In this document: positions 34,521 through 45,900 of the stretch, piece by piece | Numbering within the stretch: position 1 is the stretch's first letter | Layout of the letters: every line of letters starts with the position of its first letter | NCBI GenBank assembly: GCA_026874595.1 | Contig: CM049317.1 | Coordinates: forward strand, 52,409,618-52,473,617 | Origin: Sipunculus nudus | Taxonomy: Eukaryota > Annelida > Sipuncula > Golfingiida > Sipunculidae | Direction of reading: 5' to 3' | DNA: 64,000 nucleotides | The notes under the pieces: generated by a model | Seen by the model: the letters and a program-made list of their open reading frames with translations, nothing else | Database searches by the model: none | Told to the model about the DNA's origin: nothing | Program-made: the position numbers and the translations under genes

Positions 34521-37500
34521 TTATGCAATCCTTGGCCAGAGGATATGCTCTACCCCCCCCCCCCCCCGAAGCCGCTCTAGACGCCCCGCCCACACCGGCA
34601 CCTCCGTTTCCGAAAATCCTGGCTACGCACCCCCCGCGCACACACATACAGGAGGATATCAGGAGGATATACCGCATTGAACACGATCCCTCTCCAGCAC
34701 ACACACATTTTCTTAATATAGCCCTAGCCCTAGGCGTGGGAGTTAATTAGTTTCAGGAATCGATACTGTTTAATATGTGTACCGGCTGAGTGGGTTGGGC
34801 GTGGGAAGGATGTCCTCCTGATGCGGAGTTGGAAATCATTAAAATTGACAATAAAAATTTAAGCATTTATGAAGCAGGTTGAGAAAAGAATAATAAGGAA
34901 TAGTATCGATTCAGAAACCAACAAGAAGTCAATATGATTTCCCTAAAAATTCTTATCTTTAAAAAGTGTATTATTTTTCAATTGCGCGTTTATTAACTGA
35001 GTACTTACTTATACTACTACTCTACTACTACTACTACTAATACTTGTACTACTGCCAATGATAATAATACACGCACCAAATACATTTTCAGGTCCGGCTG
35101 ATGCAGGCACGGGGGGTGTGCCTCATATTATCGGTGGGCGGACGTCCGCTAAGGGGCGCTGGCCATGGCTCGTCTCTATCAGTCGCAGACGACCAAACGA
35201 GGGCGATATCTGGCGGCACACATGCGGAGGCAGCCTTCTGACCCCGAAATACATGCTGACTGCCGCTCACTGCACCACCGCTAGCGAGTAAGCAATAAGT
35301 AAGCCCGTGGGCAGTTATACGGGCTTTGATCACCTGTAGCGGGATATGATGAACCTTTAAGGTGGCACAATTGTTTTTCCTCTGGTGTCTGTCTCGTTAA
35401 AAAATAAAGTTTAATATTTTTTCAATTTAATATTTTTTTTTTCATTTTAATTTAAGGATAAATAGAGGCATGAAAGAGACCCCCCCCCCAAAAAAAAAAC
35501 AAAAAAAAAAACTGTTTAGCTATTGTCATGATGTTTAATATTAGCTGGCTTGTTGTAACTGGGTGCTTAAAATGACGTAATGATTATTAATTTTAAAAAA
35601 TGACTTTAAAATATTTAAAAGTGAATGAAAATTTAATTAAAATATGTTTACCATCAGAATGAACACTGATTTGATAAAATGTATACTTTTTGGGTCTTAT
35701 ATGGATTTGAAACAACTTCTGGATTTATTAAAGATATAGGGGGTTCTGCCAATTGTAGTGTCTTATAGGGACATAAACAGGAGCAATATTATGCCTATTC
35801 TTTCTCATTATCAGTTCAGTTTTCCTTAATATAAAACCTTCCCCGCAAAATCATCCCAGCACGCTGTTGGACACCTTATTATTGCTCTGCGCGTTGGTAA
35901 ACACAGTCCATGTGTGTCTGTTAACAATAACAATTCCGCATGACAGGAGGACCGATTGTGAGCCGCAACGTGCGATGTGTCAGCCAGCGGGAATATGTAT
36001 GTCATTTTCTTACCAAGTCAGTCAGGGCATCTCCTGACTGACACGTGTGCCGGGTGATGCACGCGCTGTGATTATGCTGACACCTGTGATCGTGCGTGGT
36101 GCACTGTTTTTAACATTCGTTTACAGGAGTAAGCAAACTGTTTTAGGGGAGTATTTTGGCAGGTTATTTCAACACGCTTTAAAGGAGATAAGGGCCCCTT
36201 AACTTTTACATAGTACCTCAATACTTGTACTGGGGAAAACATGCTTCGTGACAGAAGATGTATATATATTTTAGCTACAATTTATAAAATGCTATTAGAA
36301 CTATTCTCTCAGGTGTTCCGGTGTAAAGACTTCAGATTACCCCCCCCCCTTTCAGGTTTCAGATTACCCCCAGGGGTAGCCTGAACCTGATTCCAGGTTA
36401 TCCCCTACATTTCAGATTACCCCCCTCACTGATCAAGCTAATATGATTACTTTTTGTGTAAGTATGAGCTTACCGCTCCAGATATATTTATTTACAACAT
36501 CCTCAGCTATAATTCAGTAATAATTCACCGCTGAATTTCTTTGTTACATTTTCAAATTCATGTTTTCAAAATACTTGCAGATTGATTTTTATAAATTTTA
36601 AGGTATCCTGAACCAGATCAATCTTAAATCACCCAAACTTTGTCTGGTAGAAATACGATGACTACCAGAACATTTTAAATTAACCTAATTTGCATAATTA
36701 TTTATTCAACCCGATTCTACATTAAATAGTAAATGATTATTGACCGCGTAAATACTAAACTTATTTTATAAGGTCCCTTGCTTGGTTCTTATGTATGCTT
36801 GCACTTTCTCATATTTTGTATATTTAATGAGATAATTTGCATATTGTGCATAATTATGAGGTAATTTAATTAATAAGATTATTTTTCATTAATTGTAAGG
36901 TTTATTAAAGTAGATTAATCTTTAACCACCCAAACTTTGTCCTGGTAGAAATGTGAATACTACTAAAACATTTCTTTATTAACTTAAGTTGCATATTTAT
37001 GCAAACTTATTCTATATGTAATAGTATATCAATACTTCACAAATTCCACGCATTTCTGACTTTAGTACATGTTAGCGTGAACAGAAAGATGTTTGTTTTG
37101 GTGAAAAAAACTTATAGTCATATACAATAAACGCCTTACTATTGATAAAAAATACTGAATAAAATAAATGGGTTATTTAGCAAAATATGCTAACTATCTG
37201 ATTAAATATAGGAGATACGAAATTACCCCCATTGCTTGTTGGATTTTACGTTAAAAATTGTATAGGTACCAACCAACTGACCCGGGGGTAATCTGAAATC
37301 GGTTTCAAGTTACCGGGGGGTAATCTGAAATTGATTTTAGATTACCCCCCGGTAATCTGAAAGGGGGGGGGGGGGTAATCTGAAATCGGTACACCGGTTA
37401 GAAAGGGATTGATCAGTTTCTTGTTTTATATAGGAAGTAATAATATATGTATGATATGAAAGATTCTACTGTATAAGTTTAAAAAGAGCACGTGTATACC

Positions 37501-39550
37501 TTGCATTATATTAATTTGTAGATCATAAGTTGCATATTCCGCTTAATATAATTGATTCTGTTAATTAGTTATAAGTTTTTTTTTTCTATTTGTTAAGTGA
37601 TCCTTCGTTCTACCGAGCTAACCTTGGCATGTTCAACCAGACATCTCAGGACTGGGAACAGTCTATTAACTACAAGAGAATTATCAGGGTGAGTATCATG
37701 TACATTTAGAAACCAATTTTCTACAAAAGAATTACCAGGGTGAGTACCATATACATTTACAGTCCATTAATTACATGAGAATTATAAGGGAAATTACCAT
37801 ATATATCTTTAGTCTATTAATTACAAGAGAATTATCAGGGTGAGCAGCATATACATCTATAGTCTATTAATTACAAGATAATTATCAGGGTAAGTTTCGT
37901 ATATAAATCTACAGTCCATTAAATTCAAGAGAAATATCAGGGTAAGTAACATATACAACTATAGTCAATTAATTATAAAGGAACTATCACGGTAAGTAGC
38001 ATATACATCTATAGTCCCTTAATTACAAGAGAATTTTCAGGGTGAGTAGCATATACATCTATAGTCCATAAATCACTAGAGAATTATCAGGGTGAGTAGC
38101 ATATACTTCTATAGTCCATCAATTACAAGAGAATTATAAGGGTAAGTACAGTGTACAGCTATAATCCATTAGAACAAGAGAATTATCAGGGTGAGTTTCC
38201 TATCCATCTACAGTCAATTTATAACAAGAGAATTATCAGGGTGAGTTTCCTATACACCTACAGTCAATTCATAACAAGAGCATTATCAGGGTGGGTGACT
38301 ATCATATACAACTACAGTCTGCCAATAACAAGAAAATGATCAGGGTGAGTATCACAGACATCTTAAGTCTTTCATTACAAAGAGATTTATCAGTATGAGT
38401 AGATTTCTAGTTTATATTTTTTTTATATTTGCTTACATCATGACAATACAGTAAAGCAATCATTATTTATTCAGATAATTTCCGGCCTTTTTAACGCCAT
38501 ATGTGTAATCACTTATTTCCAGCACAGTGATTACAACTCGTCTGCCCCCGGTATTCCCAACGACATTGCTGTCGTTGAACTGGCACAGGAGGCCGACTTG
38601 ACCAACCCCAACATCGGCCTGCTCGCCCTGCCGAGGACTGACGATAAGTTTGCCGGAAATCCCCGATGCTGGCTTGCTGGATGGGGAAGGATGGGTAAGC
38701 AATACTAAACATCAAATTGAATAACGTATACATAACATGGACAGCCTGAAACAAGCAAGAAGCAGCATATTCTTAGCCTCCGTCCGTGGAGGTTTATAGG
38801 GTTTGATGAGTTTAAATTTACTCCCATATTCATACAAGGGTAAACCTTTTTTTATTGGATGAACCTACTTGGGTTGCCCACTTAATAAAAAAACATCGAT
38901 TTTATTATTGTTTTCTTTTTTCTTTCCTTTCTTCTGCAATTTTGCGTTATATCTCCAATATTGCTAGTTTTAAAAAGCTGAAATTTGGGCACAGTTCTAT
39001 TCTTAGAAGACATAATTTTACCTGATATTTTTTTTCGACCTTGACCTCATTCCCAAGGTCAAACACTCCATAGCCGCATAATCGCTCAGTTCCGCCCACC
39101 AAACCCTCCGGGAAATTTGAATTAAGCCCTTGTCCCATGTATGAAATACTGATCAATGAACTAATTAAGCGAAGTATGCAGCTAAAACACCTATCATGTT
39201 CTCAAAATAATTTCGATTACCGTATCTTTTGTTTCCAGAGCAGGCCCAGTAAAACGCCTTTATTGATGTTCTAAAACATCTGATGATTGTCCAATTATTG
39301 ATTTATATGCAGGCATTACACAGAAATATAGTTTGTATATTATTGCACTTATTACTTCAATGCTCCCACGATTTTACTATGACAGAAACCATAAAGTAAT
39401 TAACTTACGTACCACTGCAATATTCCTTTGATTAAGTTCTATCCTGTATCAGGTTGAATTATCATACAAAATAATTAGTTTTCTTTTCAGGATAACGCAC
39501 CTATCCTTTCTATATGTTTACGAATATAAAAATTAATATGATATATGGTA

Positions 39551-39605
<55 letters not shown>

Positions 39606-39946
39606 CCATAACTAGTTTTATATACAATAAATTAATGCAATTATTCTTCCTAAACAGTAACTAATTTATTTCTTTTATTAAAAACAGCACCAGTTCCTCC
39701 TATAGACTTGTACTGTATCTTTTTTCAGATCCTAACGTCTGGAAAAGTGGAAGTCCTCACCTCCTTGAGGTTAACACAGCTATTCACACTCTCGAGGAGT
39801 GTCGCGAGATCTGGCGTAACTTCACGGGACTCAACACCACTAATATTCTTGACCAGCATATATGTGTCGGCTTGCCAGACCGAGGCGGATGTCATGTGAG
39901 TCAAGTGAATTTTAGTATTTATTGATAATGAAGGTGATAATGTATT

Positions 39947-39977
<31 letters not shown>

Positions 39978-42900
39978 GTGTGTGTGTGTGTTTGTGTATA
40001 AATAGTTTCTAATTTCCTGTAACATCAAGAGAATACTTATGGAATAATCACAACCTAACTTTTCTAATTTTTTTTTATGAAATCAGGTCTCTTGCCGTTT
40101 AATTTATTATTTAGCTACATGGGAAGTGATAATTATAGTTTCTGCGGGGAAGTTTCTTTCGAATTGATTTAAAACATATAATGAAGAAAACTCGTATACA
40201 AAATTAACATGTCTGCGGTGATAACATATCATCTCGTTTTTGTTTATTTTGTTTATATCAATTACTTGTATTATGTGATAGTTAAAACGATAAGGGGGGG
40301 GGGGGGTTGAGGATAAATAAATAAAAAAATTATATTGACGCTCTCGTTAAACAAGTGGCCCATGGGCCATGACGCTCAGCTGAATTCAAGGAATGTTGAA
40401 CAATGAGCAAAATGACTGCCAGAGTGGAAACAAATCATGAATTTTGTGAAGAGTCCTTAGAAATGGGTTTCAGTGGGCTTTTGGACAGATGACAACTTCA
40501 TTTGAAGGTCTCATAAATAGAAAAAAAATGCGTAAAAATTTGATAAAATAAAGGGAGTGCCACCAGTCTGCAGGAACTGATGAAACACTCCATGATCAAT
40601 ATATATCCAAAGAATCATGGCTATCAAGGCATTAGTTATTCAGATACTGGAGCTTTTGTTTGTATCAAATTTTTAATTATTCTTTGAGGTATTTATGAGC
40701 CCTATACCTCAGAGAATATGGGTAACAGAAACCTAATTTCAGGTTTCCAAGGAGATTTTTCCTTAGTCTCCCTGGGTGTGAAGTAAGAAGATTCTAGGTT
40801 CAGCAGTTACAGTTTGTACCATGTTAACAGATGACCACTTCGTTCGAAGGTCTCATAAATAGAGAAAAAATGCCTACAAAATTGAAAAAAATACAGGTGG
40901 CACCACCAGTTTGCAGGAACTGATGGAACACTCCATGATCAATATATCTGCAAAGAATCATGGAGATCGATGCATTGGTTATTTAGATACTGGAGCTTTT
41001 GTATCAAATTCTTAATTATTCTGAGGGGTACTTTCTACGAAGGATATGGGTAACAGAGACCTAATTACATGTTTTCACACAGACTTTTCATGGACCTCAT
41101 TTGATGTCAAGTTAGAAGATTCCAGGTCCAGTGGTTACGATTTGTGCCCTGTTAACATATGACAGTTTCATTGCAGATCTAAAAAAAAAAGAAAAAAAAT
41201 TCGAAAAAAAATGAAAAAAATTCAGGTGGCGCCACCAGTCTAAAGGAAGTGATGGAACATCCCTTGATCAATATTCATGCAAAGAATCATGGTGATCAAT
41301 GCAGTGGTTATTCAGATACTTGAGCTTTTGTATCAAATTTTGCATTATTCTGGGGGGTTCTTTGGAGCACCATAGCTCCAAGGATATGGGTAACAGAGAC
41401 CTAATTTTAGGTTTTCAAGGAGATTTTTCATGGACCTCCCAGGATATTAAGATTGAAGATTCCAGGTCCAGTGGTTACGATTTGTGCCCTGTTAACAGAT
41501 GACAGTTTCATTAAGGTCTGAAAAAAAGAGAAAAAAAATTCGTAAAAATTGGAAAAAAATATAGGTGGCACCACCAGTCTACAGAAAGTGATGGAATATC
41601 CCATGATCAATATTCATGCAAAGAATCATGGTGATCAATGCAGTAGTTATTCAGATACTTGAGCTTTTGTATCAAATTTATGCCTTATTCTAAGGGGTAC
41701 TTCGGAGCGCCATAGCTCAAAGGATATGGGTAACAGAGACCTAATTTCAGCTTTTCAAGGAGATTTTTCATGGACCTCCCTGGATGTTAAGTTTGGAGAT
41801 TTCAGGTCCAGTGGTTACGATTTGTGCCCTGTTAACGGACGGCCGGACGGCGGGACGGACGGCCGGACGGACGACGGACGAAGGGTGATCGCTATAGCTC
41901 AGATGACTTTCAGTCAGCTGAGCTAAAAACGAACATCTTAATTTATGATCTTAAATAACTGTAGGACACAATTATTTACTTCTTTAGATCTTTTAGATCG
42001 GGTTCACATTTAATCATGATTCACTGTGCCTTTAATTCTTAAAAAAAAAACAGAGATAACATGATATAAACATTTCTAATTTAGTGCGGAAAGCAGAACT
42101 AAAGAGAGTCTTTATGACGTGATATCAAATTATTAATTTAAGTTTTATTTCAAATTTGTATATTATATTTTGAACGTCCTGTATACTAAGTAACTTATGA
42201 ACTTCTTTTATTTTTAATGATTTGAAATACTGAAATTGAACTACATCAAGAAAACGGAAAAATAAGACCTTGTTTTCGTGAAAACATGTAAAATTTGTAA
42301 CAGTGAACTTGCGACATTCAAGATTTATTATTTGTTTCTAAATTCCACAGATTAATTTATATCTTTACAGTTATTTCACTTAACTGTTTTTAATATCTAT
42401 TCAGCCTGTCCAAAGAACGTTTGTTGACCCATAATATACCTTTGACTAGCCGACATGTCACAATATTAGGAAACGATTTTAATGAAAGCAAGCAAACAGT
42501 AATGACGTAATGGTAACCCCGAGCTGAGATTACACAGCTTATCATTTCGTTCAAATGTACAGGTCTATTGGAAATGTATAATTCATTTACTTTTTAGTTG
42601 AATCATGTCCCTGCAATAAAATGCATGCTTTCTCAAGGTATTATTTTTATTTTCCTGACCTATGACTATTTTTTGTATAAAAAAAGAGAAAAAAAACCGG
42701 AAAGACAGAGGTGATCTCAATCCCAGCTTGCACTGAAATGAAAGAGTGAATTGAAAGCTAAAAATAGTGTGGGGGCATATGTCACCGAGTAAATTTTCGC
42801 TGTAAAAAGTGGAGACCCCACATTTTTGTGGTTCTAAGACCTTAACCTTTACAAAAAAATATGGTGCCAATTTTTCTATGGTGGTTTTGTTATTTTTTCA

Positions 42901-45900
42901 GGTAAAATTTGATTTTAGAGCAAAAATTGAGGGCCAATATATATAAATATTTACTACAGAGGTACATTTTGCAACAAAACACCTCAGAATGATTAGTAAG
43001 ATATATTACATCACAAAAACTTAGACTAGACACCAACGACTGCGTTAAGACGTTTATTCCATTATTAGAGTGCACCCGTAGAGCGCATACCTCCGCCAAC
43101 ACATGGATCCGCATCAAGGTCCCCCAGACTATAACTATGAAAAATTAATCAGCTGTGGTATGTCCACCGGTATATTGTTCTACAAAATGTCAGTGAAAAG
43201 TTCATTTAAGAAATCATATAGAGACAACAAGTGCCCTGGGGTAGTTTGTGCAATGTATACATATGGCGGACCACTTGCTGATTTCAGGCAACCTGTATCG
43301 TACACAGTATGGCTCCGCTTTCCTTTGTTTTAACCAGTGACTGAATATTTGCTTCATTTAAACATGAAATATGAAAATAGCCCTGTTAATCTTCCATTTA
43401 AATTGATGTTGCTATTGCGTCATCCTGTTGTTCGATTATTACATCACAAACATCACTATCCGCTCGCTGATATTGAAGGTATAGAGACCCGTCTCTTACG
43501 GTTAGTTTATCCAAAGTATCAAAAGGTTCCTAAGCAATTTAAGGAGTATTTTAATGTTTTGGTCATGATCCAAGAAATAATTTATAAACGTTTTAGGCGG
43601 ATGACTATTTTTTTACATATTTTGTAAAGAATAAACAACAGACAAAAGGGACAACTTTGACTGGATTTAGTGCCAGATAATGATAAAAGTAATCATAATA
43701 ATAGTAATAATAATTATGATCATATAACCTTAGCTTTGTACGGGCAATAGCATATCATTTTGGAGCAATTATACCTTCTGTGGAGTAGCTATTTCACTGT
43801 TCATTGATAATCTTTTGTAAGCTGTGCTCATCAGGTAGTTTACAGCAGACAAATATTCACAGACATTTACAGTAGAATGACATTAACATTGAATGAAATG
43901 CATGTTTTGCTGAAGAATTCATTAGGGAATGTGTTTTGAAAACAAAACAAAACATAGAGACCTTAGAAAATTTAGAAGTTTTAGAAAAGTCCGGTTGAAG
44001 GAAACAAACTTGAAATTAAATATCGGATCTTTAAAAAAAAAGTGTCATCATTGTTCATAATGTTATTGTACATGTTTACAGATGTTCTTCTATCCCATTT
44101 TTACCCGCTCCCCCCCCCCCCCCCCCCCCCCGAAGGTCTTCTTTCAAAACGATTTTGTTAGGTGGGCAAATTTAAAATTGTATATTTATGAAACCGAAGA
44201 ATTCAGGTTATACCAGTACAATAACAAAAACGGACATATCTTAACAGAAACTATGGTAAAACCAATGGTACAGTTTAAATATAACAATGGTAAAGCTAGA
44301 TGCTTGTTATTATTGAATTCTTGTCGCTTTTCTTTTATTATCCTTAAATGACTTGTGATGGCACAATGGCAATATAGGCGTTTCATCCGTCCGAACAAGA
44401 TCACCGGTGCAACATTCTTTTTTTATGAAAATAGTGATCCGTAGACCATGAGCACCCAGCTTGTACTATCTCAATATAATGCAAACTATGAAATGAAGAA
44501 TGAAGAATAGAACTATTCTTATATTTTATAAAATCTGATTGGTTTGTCATTAAATGCAATGTATGTCAGATGCAGCGGCGGAATGTACATCATTGATTGG
44601 AGCCAATTTTTTTATCATGTTTATACCAAATAACTCCTGACAAAAAAATAAAGCATTTTATACCTGCTTAACTAATGCTAGTTACTCTTAAATCGTGATC
44701 AAGAACAATATTTCGATTTAGTGCACAAGATAACAAAATGACATACATGTGTCATATACAAAAAACAAACGCCTTGATTGTAATTAAAGGTTTTTGCATT
44801 TCTTTTTTTATATATTAATTTATTACAATTTTTATTAAGATAATAAAACAATAACAAAATTGTTTGAATTATAATATTGGATCGGTATAGATGAAGTCAC
44901 CATTAAGGTTGTTTTAACAGCACATATAAATTCCCTTTTAAGTACATCAAACTTTTCTGACGTGGCACATTTAAATTGTTCTTTACCTGTGTGACTGATT
45001 TGCAGCATGTACATAAAACGTACAAGCAGCGGGTCGGGAGTAATTGCTGACATATGGGTCTAACTTTACGCCTTGTATTTCACAAAAAAATCATATGACA
45101 AACAACTTTTCATCAAGTCGCCTTCATAAAGAACACACCGTGTTCGCCTACATATTATTATCTTTAGTTACCCCTTGTAAATCCACATGCAGACTATTCA
45201 TTTGCCGATATAAGAAATAATAACTGTGGACCAGTCTGCGGTCCTGATTCCGCCCATCACGCCCTCTACTTACTAACCACGTTCTCCCACGGCACAGGTA
45301 CCACTCGTGATTTTTATCCAGGGGAAGGTGTGAAAAATGTCCAGCCACATATGGCAGTGGACATCATCAAACGTTTTCACTGGTCACAGACTCCCTCAGA
45401 TTTTGTGACCCATGTGTTTTCCGTCAGAGTGCCTTTACATCTTGCATCCAGGAGTCACTCTGAGGCTCTTTGAGGATGCAAATATTTTAGTACGCTCCAT
45501 GGCTACAAGTATGTTGTCTTTTGACATACACAATACCATTCGTTAGTTTTTTTAGTATACTTTTTAACAACACCTACCATATGCGAGAAAAAAAAATGGA
45601 TTTAACTTTGTATATTGGTAAATCCCTCTGCATGTTTGTAGAATTTCTGAAAGCACAAATACAAGCATGGTTACTTGGCGATGGCTAACGTGTACGTGAC
45701 ACAGCAACTGACCTGTTACAATAAAGATTTATTTACCCTTTAGTTTGTGAGTTCACATGTATTCTTTTGCGTAATTTACTCGTAGACTTATGTTAAGATT
45801 TCCGACTGTTAGAAAGGAATTGATTGCAATAGGATAGATTGCCCTGCAGTGCGTTCCCGCGTATGACTTGTGTCGCGACTCAGGTACAGGCTTATCAGCC

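Larger units (their letters stand above)
27070..35091 (+). other. Serine protease intron 1
   Basis: An 8.0-kb phase-1 intron. It holds a SINE at 27.4 kb, poly-C tracts near 27.98 and 28.03 kb, a full antisense LTR retrotransposon (28.25-34.46 kb) and a (TA)n tract directly beside it. Most of the intron's length is therefore mobile DNA. Confidence 0.85.

Noticed and set aside
38151-38339. 62-residue frame with repeated peptide
   Set aside because: It is the translation of the 50-bp intronic tandem array, not a gene.
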